This document shows positions 55,418 through 64,000 of a stretch of 64,000 nucleotides of DNA, in pieces (positions within the stretch are counted from its first letter, which is position 1; the number at the start of each line of letters is the position of its first letter). This DNA is from Oscillospiraceae bacterium. Its GTDB lineage: Bacteria; Bacillota; Clostridia; Oscillospirales; Ruminococcaceae. A program made the position numbers and the translations under genes. The notes beneath the pieces are model-generated. The model had not been told where the DNA came from. It worked only from the letters and a program-made list of their open reading frames with translations, and made no database searches. The stretch covers positions 1 to 64,000 of the forward strand of contig JAFUIS010000013.1 of NCBI GenBank assembly GCA_017468365.1. Reading direction: 5' to 3'.

Positions 55418-56338
55418 TCAATAACGAAGCTTAATGGCTACCCAACCGCCATGCTCAAGCCTTTTTTCGGTGATAAAGCCTGCTTCGTGACAAGCGTTTT
55501 CAACCTCGTCTGCGCGGGTATCGATGATTCCGGAAACGATGAGCACGCCGCCTTTGAGGAGATAATTTTTAACGGTGCTCAAAAGTCTGATGATGATGTC
55601 CGCAACGATGTTTGCAGTAACTATCTCAAACTGTCCGTGAACTTTGTCGGTAAGGTCGCCGCAAACGAATTCGGTCCTGTCCGAAACCTCGTTGATTTCT
55701 GCGTTTTCGTTTGCAACTTTTACCGCAACGGGGTCGATGTCAACGCCCAGTGCGGAAGGTGCGCCGAGAAGAACGCCGCCGACGGAAAGGATTCCGCTTC
55801 CGGTGCCGACGTCAAGAATGCGTGTCTCGGGGGTGACGCATTCTTCAAGGAGTTCAAGGCAAAGGCGGGTGGTGTCATGGGTGCCGGTGCCGAAAGCCAT
55901 GCCCGGGTCAAGACGCATCTGAACGTCGTTGCCGCTGGGGGTGTATTCTTCCCAGGAAGGGGTGACGACAATGCGTTTTCCGATGCGCTGGGTGTGATAA
56001 TACTGTTTCCAGTTGTTTGCCCAGTCTTCTTCGTTTACGCCGACAACGGTTATTTCATGTTCAATGCCCTCTGCTTCAAGACGTGCGTTGATGAATTCAA
56101 CGCATTCAAGAGCGGCCTTTTCCTGTTTGATATAAACGTGGATAAGGGAATGAGTGCGGTCGCGGTCAAGAAGTTCCTGCTCGATAAGGTCAACGTGGGC
56201 TATGTTCCATACAACGTTTTCAAGGTCGCTGTAATCCTCGACATAAATTCCCATGTCGGCAATAACGGTGCAAATGTCGCTTGCACGTGCAGTATCTTCG
56301 GTTTTAACTTTTACTGTAAGCTCGTTCCAGGTTTCCAT
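55418..56338 (-). CDS. prmA: ribosomal protein L11 methyltransferase
   Basis: SAM-dependent methyltransferase that modifies ribosomal protein L11. 306 residues: N-terminal substrate-recognition domain (WNELTVKVKTEDTARASDICTVIADMGIYVED), the linker, then the Rossmann domain with DPGMAFGTGTHDTTR near 167 and LDVGTGSGILSV near 196, NIVADII near 250. Starts one base after dnaJ stops; the association with dnaJ is common in Firmicutes. Confidence 0.95.
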   Translation of the reverse strand: METWNELTVKVKTEDTARASDICTVIADMGIYVEDYSDLENVVWNIAHVDLIEQELLDRDRTHSLIHVYIKQEKAALECVEFINARLEAEGIEHEITVVGVNEEDWANNWKQYYHTQRIGKRIVVTPSWEEYTPSGNDVQMRLDPGMAFGTGTHDTTRLCLELLEECVTPETRILDVGTGSGILSVGGVLLGAPSALGVDIDPVAVKVANENAEINEVSDRTEFVCGDLTDKVHGQFEIVTANIVADIIIRLLSTVKNYLLKGGVLIVSGIIDTRADEVENACHEAGFITEKRLEHGGWVAIKLRY

Positions 56339-56339
56339 T

Positions 56340-57506
56340 TTAATCTCCCTTGAATGCGTCTTTTATTTTATCGAAGAAACTTTTGCGTTTGGCATAGTTT
56401 TTATCTCCGGTGGAGGAATCGAAGTCTTTAAGAAGGTCTTTCTGCTTGGAAGAAAGGTTGGTGGGAACTTCGATGTTTACTTTTACGTACTGGTCGCCGC
56501 GTCCGCGGTTGTTAACGTAGGGAACACCTTTGTTGCGAAGGCGGAAGGTGGTTCCCGGCTGAGTTCCTTCGGGAACATTGTAAGAAACCTTTCCGTCAAT
56601 GGTGGGAACGATTATCTCGTCACCGAGAACGGCCTGGGCATATGTTATCGGAACGTCAACCCAGATATCGAATCCCTCGCGCTGGAAGATGGGGTCTTCC
56701 CTGACAAGAACGGTGACGTTAAGGTCGCCGGTGGGACCGCCGTTGGTGCCTTCGTCGCCCTGTCCGCGAACCACAAAAGTCTGGCCGTTGTCAATGCCTG
56801 CGGGAATATCAACGGTTATCTTTCTGCTGTGGCGAACTCTTCCCATGCCGTTGCAGGATTTGCAGGGGTCGTTTATGACTTTGCCCTTACCGCCGCAGCG
56901 GGGACATGCCTTAACGGTCTGGATAACGCCGAAAGGACTGCGCTGCTGAACTCTTACCTGACCGCTGCCGCCGCAATCGGGACAGGTTTCGGGCGAAGTG
57001 CCTGCTTTTGCGCCGGTTCCTCCGCAATCCGCACAACGTTCAAGGCGCTGAATGGGAATATCCTTTTTACAGCCCTTCACAGCCTCCATGAAGGAAAGCT
57101 GGATGCGTACCTGAACGTCGTTGCCGCGAATAGGACCGTTGGGATTGCGGGTCTTTGTGGAGCCTCCGAAACCGAAACCGCTGAAAATATCGCCGAAGAT
57201 ATCGTTGAAATCGCCGAAATCTCCGTGGGCATACTGCTGATATCTTTCATATCCGCCCTGACCGCCGCCGTAGGAAGGATCGACTCCGGCGTGGCCGAAT
57301 TGGTCATAACGGGAACGTTTCTGTTTATCTGAAAGGACTTCGTAGGCTTCGCCTACTTCCTTGAATTTGGCTTCTGCGGTTTTATCATCCGGGTTAAGGT
57401 CCGGGTGATATTTTTTTGCCATTTTGCGGTAGGCCTTTTTTATTTCGTCATCGCTTGCGCCTTTTTCAACGCCGAGGACTTCATAATAATCGCGCTTATC
57501 CGCCAT
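56340..57506 (-). CDS. dnaJ: chaperone protein DnaJ
   Basis: Co-chaperone of DnaK. 388 residues: J domain with HPD in KYHPDLNP near residues 34-36, a Gly/Phe-rich region ([11 protein letters not shown]...FGFGGS), the zinc-finger domain with four CxxCxGxG repeats ([32 protein letters not shown], about 155-215), and the C-terminal substrate domains. Complete. It is separated from dnaK by about 96 bases with a strong hairpin. Confidence 0.96.
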   Translation of the reverse strand: MADKRDYYEVLGVEKGASDDEIKKAYRKMAKKYHPDLNPDDKTAEAKFKEVGEAYEVLSDKQKRSRYDQFGHAGVDPSYGGGQGGYERYQQYAHGDFGDFNDIFGDIFSGFGFGGSTKTRNPNGPIRGNDVQVRIQLSFMEAVKGCKKDIPIQRLERCADCGGTGAKAGTSPETCPDCGGSGQVRVQQRSPFGVIQTVKACPRCGGKGKVINDPCKSCNGMGRVRHSRKITVDIPAGIDNGQTFVVRGQGDEGTNGGPTGDLNVTVLVREDPIFQREGFDIWVDVPITYAQAVLGDEIIVPTIDGKVSYNVPEGTQPGTTFRLRNKGVPYVNNRGRGDQYVKVNIEVPTNLSSKQKDLLKDFDSSTGDKNYAKRKSFFDKIKDAFKGD

Positions 57507-57542
57507 TTTTGCACCACCTTACTTTTCTGTGTGTATAGCACT

Positions 57543-57574
57543 TTCTGCGCAGAGGAAAAACCCCCTGCGCAGAA
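57543..57574 (-). other. intercistronic hairpin between dnaK and dnaJ
   Basis: TTCTGCGCAG (57543-57552) and CTGCGCAGAA (57565-57574) are perfect 10-base arms around a 12-base loop. There is no T run, so it is more likely an mRNA processing or stability element than a terminator. Confidence 0.6.
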
Positions 57575-57602
57575 GGAAAGATCATCTGATTATGCGGTTT
57601 TA

Positions 57603-59450
57603 TCAAACCTCTTTGTAATCTGCGTCAACATAACCGTCGTCGCCGCCGTGGTTTCCGCAATCACCGCAGTTTCCGTCACAACCGGGCTGTGCACCCATGT
57701 TGGGATCGCCGCCCTGGTTTGCCTGCTGGTAAACTTTTGCGGAAACTTCATAGAATTTTTCTTCAAGAGCTTTCTGTTTTGCCTTGATGTCTTCGATGTT
57801 GTCGCCTTTAAGAGCTTCTTTAAGGTCGCCTATTTTTGCTTCAAGACCGGATTTATCGTCTGCACCAAGTTTGTCGCCAAGGTCTTTGATGGTCTTTTCA
57901 GACTGATATACCATCTGGTCTGCAGCGTTTCTGGTGTCGATCTCTTCACGGTGTTTTTTGTCCTCTGCAGCAAACTGCTCGGCTTCTTTAACAGCTTTTT
58001 CGATATCCTCTTTGCTCATGTTGGTGGAAGAGGTGATGGTGATGTGCTGTTCTTTGCCGGTGCCAAGGTCTTTTGCGCTTACGTGAACGATGCCGTTTGC
58101 GTCGATGTCGAAGGTTACTTCAATCTGCGGAATACCTCTGGGAGCGGGCATGATGCCGTCAAGATGGAACATACCGAGGGTCTTGTTGTCTCTTGCCATT
58201 TCGCGTTCACCCTGAAGAACGTGGATCTCAACGGAGGTCTGGCCGTCTGCAGCGGTGGAGAAGATCTGGGATTTTTTAGCGGGAATGGTGGTGTTTCTGT
58301 CGATGATCTTGGTGAAAACTCCGCCAAGGGTCTCAAGACCAAGGGAAAGAGGAGTTACGTCAAGAAGAACAAGACCTTTTACTTCGCCGGAAAGAACGCC
58401 GCCCTGAATTGCTGCACCGATTGCAACGCATTCGTCGGGGTTGATGCCTTTGAAAGGATCTTTGCCGGTGATGTTTTTAACTGCTTCCTGAACAGCGGGA
58501 ATTCTGGAAGAACCGCCGACGAGAAGGATTTTGTCAAGGTCAGAGGCTTTAAGGCCTGCGTCGGAAAGTGCCTGGCGAACCGGTCCCATGGTTGCTTCAA
58601 CAAGGTCTGCGGTGAGTTCGTTGAATTTTGCTCTGGAAACATTTACGTCAAGGTGTTTCGGGCCGGTTGCATCAGCAGTGATGAAGGGAAGGTTTACGTT
58701 TGCCTGGGTCATGCCGGAAAGCTCGATTTTGCATTTTTCAGCAGCTTCTTTAAGTCTCTGCATTGCCATTTTGTCGCTGCGAAGATCGATGCCGTTTTCC
58801 ATTTTGAACTGGTCTGCAAGATAGTTGATAAGTCTGTCATCAAAGTCGTCGCCGCCGAGACGGTTGTTACCTGCGGTTGCAAGAACTTCCTGAATGCCGT
58901 CGCCCATTTCGATGATGGAAACGTCGAAGGTACCGCCGCCAAGGTCATAAACCATGATTTTCTGGTCGTCTTCTTTGTCTGCGCCGTAAGCAAGAGCTGC
59001 TGCGGTGGGTTCGTTGATGATACGTTTTACTTCAAGACCTGCGATTTTGCCTGCGTCTTTGGTTGCCTGGCGCTGTGCGTCGGTGAAGTATGCGGGAACG
59101 GTGATAACAGCTTCGGTTACGGGTTCGCCAAGGTAAGCTTCAGCGTCTGCTTTAAGTTTCTGAAGTACCATCGCGGAAATTTCCTGAGGAGTATAACCTT
59201 TGCCGTCGATGTTTACTTTGTAATCGCTTCCCATGTGACGTTTGATGGAAGTGACGGTTCTTTCAGGGTTGGTTACAGCCTGGCGTTTTGCAGCCTGACC
59301 GACAACGCGTTCACCGGTTTTGGAAAAACCGACAACGGAAGGGGTGGTTCTTGCACCTTCGGGGTTGGGGATAACGACTGCTTCGCCTGCTTCCATAACA
59401 GCTACGCAAGAGTTGGTAGTACCAAGGTCAATACCGATAATTTTTGCCAT
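57603..59450 (-). CDS. dnaK: chaperone protein DnaK (Hsp70)
   Basis: ATP-dependent chaperone, 615 residues. [14 protein letters not shown] phosphate loop, [33 protein letters not shown] and [11 protein letters not shown] define the nucleotide-binding domain (1-380); the beta-sandwich substrate domain and helical lid follow. The C-terminal tail is unusual: it holds a CxxxCxxC cluster (Cys 591, 595 and 598) followed by His-Gly-Gly-Asp-Asp, and ends YKEV rather than the common EEVDK. ATG 59450 follows GGAGGA; an in-frame ATG 15 bases upstream overlaps this site. Confidence 0.96.
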   Translation of the reverse strand: MAKIIGIDLGTTNSCVAVMEAGEAVVIPNPEGARTTPSVVGFSKTGERVVGQAAKRQAVTNPERTVTSIKRHMGSDYKVNIDGKGYTPQEISAMVLQKLKADAEAYLGEPVTEAVITVPAYFTDAQRQATKDAGKIAGLEVKRIINEPTAAALAYGADKEDDQKIMVYDLGGGTFDVSIIEMGDGIQEVLATAGNNRLGGDDFDDRLINYLADQFKMENGIDLRSDKMAMQRLKEAAEKCKIELSGMTQANVNLPFITADATGPKHLDVNVSRAKFNELTADLVEATMGPVRQALSDAGLKASDLDKILLVGGSSRIPAVQEAVKNITGKDPFKGINPDECVAIGAAIQGGVLSGEVKGLVLLDVTPLSLGLETLGGVFTKIIDRNTTIPAKKSQIFSTAADGQTSVEIHVLQGEREMARDNKTLGMFHLDGIMPAPRGIPQIEVTFDIDANGIVHVSAKDLGTGKEQHITITSSTNMSKEDIEKAVKEAEQFAAEDKKHREEIDTRNAADQMVYQSEKTIKDLGDKLGADDKSGLEAKIGDLKEALKGDNIEDIKAKQKALEEKFYEVSAKVYQQANQGGDPNMGAQPGCDGNCGDCGNHGGDDGYVDADYKEV

Positions 59451-59523
59451 AATATATTCCTCCAATAATGATAAGATTTAACAAGTTCGACTATTTAAAA
59501 GGTTTTGCCTGTTTTGACTTTTT

Positions 59524-60039
59524 TCAGTTTGCTACGGTTACCATGCTGAAGCGGATAACTTTGTCGCCGAGCATATAACCTTTTCTGTAACAATCGGTTA
59601 TGGTGTTTTCTTCATAAGCGGGATCTTCGGTGTGCATAACAGCTTCGTGGAAGTTGGGGTCAAACTGTTCGCCCACGTCGGGAATGGCTTTAACGCCCAT
59701 TCCGTCGAAAACCTCTTTAAGGGTGTTTTGGATAAGGCTGATGCCCTTTTTGAATTCCTCGTCCTTACATTCATAGTTAAGAGCTCTTTCAAAGCTGTCA
59801 AGAACGGGAAGAAGCTTTTTAACGGTGTCAGCGGTGGCGTCGCCGTAAATGGCGTCCTTTTCACGCTGGCTGCGTTTGCGGAAGTTGTCATATTCCGCAA
59901 GAGTGCGAAGGTGGTTGTTATAAAGCTCGTCTTTTTCGGCTTTCAGCGCTTCAAGTTCCGCTTTAAGCGCGTCGAGTTCGGAAACCTCGGTGGTTTCGGT
60001 CTGCTGTTCTTCTGTGGGGGTTACTTTTTCTTTATCCAT
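59524..60039 (-). CDS. grpE: nucleotide exchange factor GrpE
   Basis: Exchange factor for DnaK. About 171 residues: a long N-terminal coiled coil (SELDALKAELEALKAEKDELYNNHLRTLAEYDNFRKRSQREK) and the C-terminal beta domain with VLDSFERAL, GM(G)VKAI and FDPNFHEAVMHTED. The start is taken as ATG 60039 because AGGTGAT lies 6 bases upstream; ATG 60045 is an alternative. It overlaps the end of hrcA. Confidence 0.95.
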   Translation of the reverse strand: MDKEKVTPTEEQQTETTEVSELDALKAELEALKAEKDELYNNHLRTLAEYDNFRKRSQREKDAIYGDATADTVKKLLPVLDSFERALNYECKDEEFKKGISLIQNTLKEVFDGMGVKAIPDVGEQFDPNFHEAVMHTEDPAYEENTITDCYRKGYMLGDKVIRFSMVTVAN

Positions 60040-61078
60040 TTTCATCACCTGTTTTTCTCTGATATGTTATAGAAAGCAGTGTGCCGAGTTTTTCAGCAAA
60101 ATATTCAAGATGGGGAATAAGCCTTGAATAGTCCATTCTTACGGGACCTATAAGTCCGATGGTTCCGCAATCGTTTTCGCCGATGTTGAACCTTGCAACA
60201 AGAAGCGAACTTCCCATAAGCTGCGAAAGGCTGTTTTCTTTTCCGATAAAAACCGTGACGCCGGAAGGATTGTTTCCGATTACCGGTCCAAGTTCATCGC
60301 GCTTCGAAATAAGTTTCATTATTTCAAGCGCCCTGTCGGAATATTCATTGTAAGTCAAAAGCTTTTCGCGTCCGCCAAGGTAATACTGTCCGTCATAAAC
60401 CTCTTTGCAAAGTTCATAAATTCCGACGATGAGCGGATTGAAAACGTTCGAGTAATCACCAAGCTGAACAGAAACGGCGGTAACGAATTCCGCGCTTATG
60501 TCTTTAAGGGTGTGTCCGCAAAAACGGTCGTTTGCAAATTTGCGGAAAAAATCCGCGATTCCGGTGTTCACCCTGAAACCAAGGCGGCAGACCTTGCTTT
60601 TTACAACGCCGTTGGAAGCAATGACCAGAAGTACCACCGTGCTTTCATCCGCAGGAACAATGTCGATATGTTCAACGGTGACGTAATGTGGGGTGGTGGT
60701 CATGGCGACCGTTGCGCAGCCGGTGTATTCCGCAAGGGCTTCGGCAGCGTCTGCAAGAAGCTTATCCGGGTCCGGGTCACCGATGTTGAAAAGAGCATCG
60801 ATGCCGTCCTTTTCGTCCTCGGTAAGAGGTTTTACCCTCATAAGTCCGTCGATATAGGCTCTGTAACCGAGGTGGGAAGGAATCCTTCCTGCGGAAGTGT
60901 GGGGCTGTTCAAGAAAACCCATTTCAAAAAGCGCGGCCATTTCGTTTCTTACCGTTGCGGGTGAAACGCAGATTCCCGGAAATTCCGAAAGGGTCTTTGA
61001 ACCCACCGGTTCGCCGGTGCGGATATAAGTTTCAACGATGGCTGAAAGGATTCGTTTTTTTCTGTCGTCAAATCTCAT
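60032..61078 (-). CDS. hrcA: heat-inducible transcription repressor HrcA
   Basis: Repressor of class I heat-shock genes that binds CIRCE with help from GroEL. The 348-residue protein has the N-terminal winged helix (RKKRILSAIVETYIRTGEPVGSKTLSEFPGICVSPATVRNEMAALFEMGFLEQPHTSAGRIPSHLGYRAYI) and the typical HrcA C-terminal domain ending in a GPVRMDY segment. First gene of the hrcA-grpE-dnaK-dnaJ-prmA operon and autoregulated through the CIRCE element at 61109-61135. Confidence 0.96.
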   Translation of the reverse strand: MRFDDRKKRILSAIVETYIRTGEPVGSKTLSEFPGICVSPATVRNEMAALFEMGFLEQPHTSAGRIPSHLGYRAYIDGLMRVKPLTEDEKDGIDALFNIGDPDPDKLLADAAEALAEYTGCATVAMTTTPHYVTVEHIDIVPADESTVVLLVIASNGVVKSKVCRLGFRVNTGIADFFRKFANDRFCGHTLKDISAEFVTAVSVQLGDYSNVFNPLIVGIYELCKEVYDGQYYLGGREKLLTYNEYSDRALEIMKLISKRDELGPVIGNNPSGVTVFIGKENSLSQLMGSSLLVARFNIGENDCGTIGLIGPVRMDYSRLIPHLEYFAEKLGTLLSITYQRKTGDENG

Positions 61079-61108
61079 TTTTCTGCCGCGCCTCCTTTGA
61101 TTCTTCTT

Positions 61109-61135
61109 TTAGCACTCATCTCTTACGAGTGCCAA
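61109..61135. promoter_or_regulatory. CIRCE element (HrcA operator)
   Basis: TTAGCACTC (61109-61117), 9-base spacer, GAGTGCCAA (61127-61135). This matches the CIRCE consensus except one base in the right arm. It lies at the predicted transcription start of hrcA. Confidence 0.95.
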
Positions 61136-61142
61136 CAACTAT

Positions 61143-61170
61143 ATTATACATATATTTTTCCCTCTGTCAA
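61143..61170 (-). promoter_or_regulatory. promoter of the hrcA heat-shock operon
   Basis: On the minus strand TTGACA (61170-61165), 16-base spacer, TATAAT (61148-61143), directly upstream of CIRCE. Confidence 0.9.
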
Positions 61171-61283
61171 GGGAAAACACAAAATATTCACAAATTTTTT
61201 AGCACTTTCTTCATTAGTCTGCTAATTACGTCGAAAATTATACCTTTTTCAAAGAATTATTTATATATAATTCCTTATTTAAT

Positions 61284-61316
61284 AAAAAAAGCCGGGTCCA
61301 AAAAGGACCCGGCTTT
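61284..61316 (-). terminator. terminator after the minus-strand lipoprotein gene
   Basis: GCCGGGTCC / GGACCCGGC stem; on the minus strand it is followed by TTTTTTT. Confidence 0.85.
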
Positions 61317-61333
61317 GCGGTTCATATTAAAAA

Positions 61334-61894
61334 TCATTCGCCGTCTTTAACTTCTTCTTCGGTAACAATAAGCTCGCCGCCGTAGTTTTCCTTGTTGTCG
61401 CGCTTGCTTACAATACCGTCGGAAATTTCATACATCTCTTCTTCTGCAAGTTTGTTGTCGCAGGTGAATTCGGCAAAGACCTGATAATTGTTTCCCTCGG
61501 AATCGTAATAATAAGAGGAAATACGGTAAGTGGAACCGTTGGTAAGCTTATCGGTATAAAGAGAAATATCGTATTCCATTCTGCTTTCGGTTTCGGGATC
61601 AATTCCGTGGCTGTAAATGGTGATAAACGAAACTTCCTCGGGGTTTCCCACAACGTACCATTCGCCGTCGTTTCCAAGCTCATGAAGCTGGAAAGTATCG
61701 TGGAAGAACATCATTTCGTCACAGCTGTTTTCCCAAACGCAGAAAACCTTTTTTTCGTCGCTGAAATAATATTTATACTCGGTTTTAAAGCTTACGCCTT
61801 CACTGGTTTCTTCATAATAAGATTCTGCTTTCTGCTTGCTGCAGCCGGAAAGAAGCAAAACAACGCAAAGAAGCATGATTAAAAGTTTTTTCAA
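61334..61894 (-). CDS. lipoprotein of unknown function
   Basis: 186 residues with a lipoprotein signal (MKKLLIMLLCVVLLLSGC, lipidated Cys at 18). The mature part is beta-rich and acidic, with many Tyr residues and the stretch LTNGSTYRISSYYYDSEGNNYQVFAEFTC, which looks like an immunoglobulin-like strand pattern. No family recognised. Monocistronic with its own terminator. Confidence 0.8.
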   Translation of the reverse strand: MKKLLIMLLCVVLLLSGCSKQKAESYYEETSEGVSFKTEYKYYFSDEKKVFCVWENSCDEMMFFHDTFQLHELGNDGEWYVVGNPEEVSFITIYSHGIDPETESRMEYDISLYTDKLTNGSTYRISSYYYDSEGNNYQVFAEFTCDNKLAEEEMYEISDGIVSKRDNKENYGGELIVTEEEVKDGE

Positions 61895-61977
61895 GATATT
61901 AGCGTCCCTTCATAGTGGTTATAAAAGTTTCAAACCATATTATAACATATTAATAAAAATAAATAAAGAGCTTTTTA

Positions 61978-62622
61978 TCAATATCCCAGATGTTCGCCTA
62001 CAATAATAACTTTAATGCGGTTCGGAATTCGCTGATAGCTCAAAAGGGTGTAGCTGCAGCAAATTCTTGCCGGGGATTTGCAGTCCATACAAACTCCGGT
62101 TTCTGCGCAGGGAGTTTTGCAGCCAAGGCGCTTTGCGTTTGCCGGAGCCGCAAGATTGCGAAGGCGGTCTTCAGCCGCGGCAATATCGGTGACTATCTTG
62201 TTGGTTCCGGCAACAAGAATAACGTTCTTCGGTCCAAAGATTATGGGTGCAACGCGGGTGCCCGCGCCGTCAACGTTATAAATTTCGCCGTCTTCGGTGA
62301 TGGCGTTTGCGCTGGCAAGAAAATAATCCGCAAAAAATGCTTCGCGTCTTGCCTTTTCAACCTCTTCCGGCGGAACAACGTGAGAATCGCAGTAATCATA
62401 ATTTCCGTTTTCAAGCATGGAAATGATGCCCGTTTCGTGAAGGGTCCTTGAACCGCCCACTCTGCAAACGGAACCTTCCGGAATAAGGCTTTTCACAAGT
62501 TCAAGTGCCTCTGCGGAAGTTTTTACAAAATAAGCTTCCATTCTGTTTTTGCGAAGGTTTTCTGCGGTGCGCTCCGCGCGTTTTTCTTCGGTAAAAGCTA
62601 CGTTTTTATCCATGGTGCTCAT
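61978..62622 (-). CDS. LUD domain protein (lactate utilisation LutC/DUF162-like)
   Basis: 214 residues of the LUD (DUF162) family, which includes LutB/LutC of the lactate oxidation complex; the stand-alone clostridial members have no settled role. The conserved features are CRVGGSRTLHETGI near 53, DYFLASANAITEDGEIYNVDGAGTRVAPIIFGP and VAGTNKIV. The C-terminus carries a cysteine cluster (GCKTPC, GVCMDC, ICC) that could hold an iron-sulfur cluster or zinc. The start overlaps the preceding HAD phosphatase stop by 4 bases (62619-62622). Confidence 0.88.
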   Translation of the reverse strand: MSTMDKNVAFTEEKRAERTAENLRKNRMEAYFVKTSAEALELVKSLIPEGSVCRVGGSRTLHETGIISMLENGNYDYCDSHVVPPEEVEKARREAFFADYFLASANAITEDGEIYNVDGAGTRVAPIIFGPKNVILVAGTNKIVTDIAAAEDRLRNLAAPANAKRLGCKTPCAETGVCMDCKSPARICCSYTLLSYQRIPNRIKVIIVGEHLGY

Positions 62623-63275
62623 TCCTTTCCCAAAACAATGTCAACAAGTTCAAGGGGCCCTTTTATTATGTAATCCGCACCCGCTTCGCAAAGTTCCTCT
62701 TCACCGCCGTAACCGTAAAGGCAGCCTACGGCCACGGTTTTGTTTTCGTGAGCACCGATCATGTCCATATCTCTGTCGCCGACCATATATACGTGCTCAA
62801 GCTCCTCTTCCTTAACGCCAAGCCGCTCGAGCGAAAGCTTTATGATAGCCGGTTTGGTGTCAAGAGTCTTGTCAAGGGTTGCTCCGGAAACCACGTCAAA
62901 AAATTTGAGCATGCCGGTTTCTTCAAGGATAATTTTACATGCGTGCTCAGGTTTACAGGAAGCAAGCGCAATTTTGCAGCCGTGCTCATGAAGGGCGTTA
63001 AGCATTTCGTGAGTTCCTTCATAAGGAACGTTCTGGTGGATTCCGGTCACAAGGAATTTTTCACGGTATTTTGCAACAAGTTCCTCGCATTTTTCGCTGT
63101 CAAATCCATATTTTGCAAAGGTGTCGCGAAGGGGCGGACCTATGCAGCTGCGAAGTTTTTCCGGGTCGTTTTCTTCAAGTCCCACGGAAGCAAGAGCATA
63201 TTTTATGCAGCTTGTGATTCCCTCATAAGGATCGTTAAGGGTGCCGTCAAGGTCAAAAAGAACGTATTTAGTCAT
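62619..63275 (-). CDS. HAD-superfamily hydrolase (phosphoglycolate phosphatase-like)
   Basis: 218 residues. Motif I DLDGTLNDP near 8-16 (nucleophile Asp), motif II SCKPEH near 108, motif III Lys and motif IV GDRDMDMIGAHENK near 165, all of HAD phosphatases with a helical cap (C1) typical of Gph/PpaX-like enzymes. Phosphorylated substrate not predictable. Located between aspS and the LUD gene; it is translationally coupled to the LUD gene. Confidence 0.9.
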   Translation of the reverse strand: MTKYVLFDLDGTLNDPYEGITSCIKYALASVGLEENDPEKLRSCIGPPLRDTFAKYGFDSEKCEELVAKYREKFLVTGIHQNVPYEGTHEMLNALHEHGCKIALASCKPEHACKIILEETGMLKFFDVVSGATLDKTLDTKPAIIKLSLERLGVKEEELEHVYMVGDRDMDMIGAHENKTVAVGCLYGYGGEEELCEAGADYIIKGPLELVDIVLGKE

Positions 63276-63301
63276 GTTTTTCTCCCCAAGTTTAAGATAA
63301 A

Positions 63302-63326
63302 AGGCGTTTCAGTCGCTGAAACGCCT
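63302..63326 (-). terminator. hairpin after aspS
   Basis: AGGCGTTTCAG-TCG-CTGAAACGCCT; on the minus strand followed by TTTTAT, a weak terminator between aspS and the HAD gene. Confidence 0.6.
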
Positions 63327-63334
63327 CAAAATCA

Positions 63335-64000
63335 TTATTCTTCTTCTTTTTTAACAATGACGATGTGAAGCTCATCAAGGTTCTTCTGATCAACCTCGGT
63401 GGGACACTGGGTCATAAGTTCGCTTGCGGTCTGTACCTTCGGGAAAGCGATAACGTCGCGGATGGAAGGACGGTCAAGCATGAGCATTACCATACGGTCA
63501 AGGCCGAAAGCCATGCCGCCGTGGGGCGGTACACCGTATTTTTCAGCATCAAGAAGGAATCCGAAACGTGCCTGAGCAACTTCTTCGGAAAGACCGAGAG
63601 CCTGGAGCATCTTGTCCTGAACTTCGGTGTCGCTGATACGAATGGAACCGCCGCCGAGTTCACAGCCGTTGAGCACCATGTCATATGCTCTTGCGTAGCA
63701 GTCGCCGGGGTCGGTCATAAGTTTGTCCTCGTCGCCGAATCTGGGGCAGGTGAAGGGGTGATGTTTTGCCATCCAGCGGTTTTCCTCGTCGCTCCACTCG
63801 AAAAGCGGGAAGTCGGTTACCCAAAGGAAGTTATAGGTGCCTTTGGGAATAAGGTCAAGGCGTTTTCCAAGTTCAAGACGGAGTGCGCCGAGAGCATCAA
63901 AAACAATGTCGTTTCTGCTGTCCGCAACAATGAAGAGAACGTCGCCGGTCTCTGCGCCGAGTCTTTCGCGGATAGCGGTTTTTTCTTCCTCGGTAAGGAA
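63335..64000 (-). CDS. aspS: aspartyl-tRNA synthetase, C-terminal part (5' end outside window)
   Basis: Charges tRNA-Asp (or Asp/Asn). The frame runs open to the window end, so the gene begins beyond 64000; about 221 C-terminal residues are present. Visible are part of the bacterial insertion (GAD) domain (ETGDVLFIVADSRNDIVFDALGALRLELGKRLDL), the WVTDFPLFE segment, KHHPFT, the ELGGGSIRIS motif and the class II motif 3 with GMAFGLDRMVM. These identify a bacterial-type AspRS. The normal length is about 590 residues. Confidence 0.94.
   Translation of the reverse strand, partial: FLTEEEKTAIRERLGAETGDVLFIVADSRNDIVFDALGALRLELGKRLDLIPKGTYNFLWVTDFPLFEWSDEENRWMAKHHPFTCPRFGDEDKLMTDPGDCYARAYDMVLNGCELGGGSIRISDTEVQDKMLQALGLSEEVAQARFGFLLDAEKYGVPPHGGMAFGLDRMVMLMLDRPSIRDVIAFPKVQTASELMTQCPTEVDQKNLDELHIVIVKKEEE

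Noticed and set aside
57405..59468. 687-residue open frame on the plus strand
   Set aside because: Antisense shadow of dnaK; the dnaK motifs on the minus strand are complete.

Overview
The window looks like a chromosomal segment of a low-to-mid G+C endospore-lineage Firmicute, most likely an uncultured gut clostridium of the Oscillospiraceae/Christensenellales type. The reasons are a SpoVG homologue, an HrcA/CIRCE heat-shock operon, Gram-positive style promoters and A-stem/T-run terminators, strong Shine-Dalgarno sites, an RpsL of clostridial form, and lipoproteins without other outer-membrane features. Placement below class level is inference only.

Layout. 1-2290: a small operon of zinc-ribbon membrane proteins and a lipoprotein, cut by the window start. 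2291-12157: an accessory region with a six-gene operon encoding a Fic AMP-transferase, HsdM, a small membrane protein, HsdS, a second unknown membrane protein and an HsdR carrying an N-terminal DUF4145-like domain; it is followed by a structured palindromic element and a truncated large serine recombinase. 12159-12718: a three-copy 156-bp tandem repeat whose units each contain the 3' end of the adjoining tRNA-Ser(CGA) gene. 12789-14240: a CNNM/CBS (CorC/HlyC) membrane protein. 14207-23488: a nine-gene minus-strand operon for chorismate, phenylalanine and tyrosine synthesis (aminotransferase-pheA-aroB-aroC-aroE/K fusion-aroQ-aroA-tyrA-aroF), with a consensus promoter and a perfect 10-3-10 palindromic operator. 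23492-25805: GNAT acetyltransferase, TetR regulator, lipoprotein.

26120-40119: rpoB-rpoC, then an interposed TetR/short-chain dehydrogenase pair, then rpsL-rpsG-fusA-tuf. 40144-43072: UshA-like nucleotidase lipoprotein and a CaCA cation antiporter. 43081-46596 (minus): a four-gene operon with an E2-like acyltransferase lacking the usual active-site His, an MFS transporter, a glycerophosphodiesterase and a YbaK-type deacylase. 46743-50195: GluRS and GlnRS in tandem. 50217-51880: an ECF-type sigma factor with a membrane partner. 51883-54956: spoVG, divergent murC, a small unknown gene and an AAA ATPase. 54924-61170 (minus): hrcA-grpE-dnaK-dnaJ-prmA plus an uncharacterised last gene, driven by a promoter with CIRCE. 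61284-64000 (minus): lipoprotein, LUD-domain protein, HAD phosphatase and the C-terminal part of aspS, cut by the window end.

Most of the window is ordinary core genome. The places that deserve attention are the Fic/type I restriction operon with its two A+T-rich membrane proteins, the tRNA-Ser-derived tandem repeat next to a recombinase remnant, the cysteine cluster in the DnaK tail, and the aromatic operon operator.
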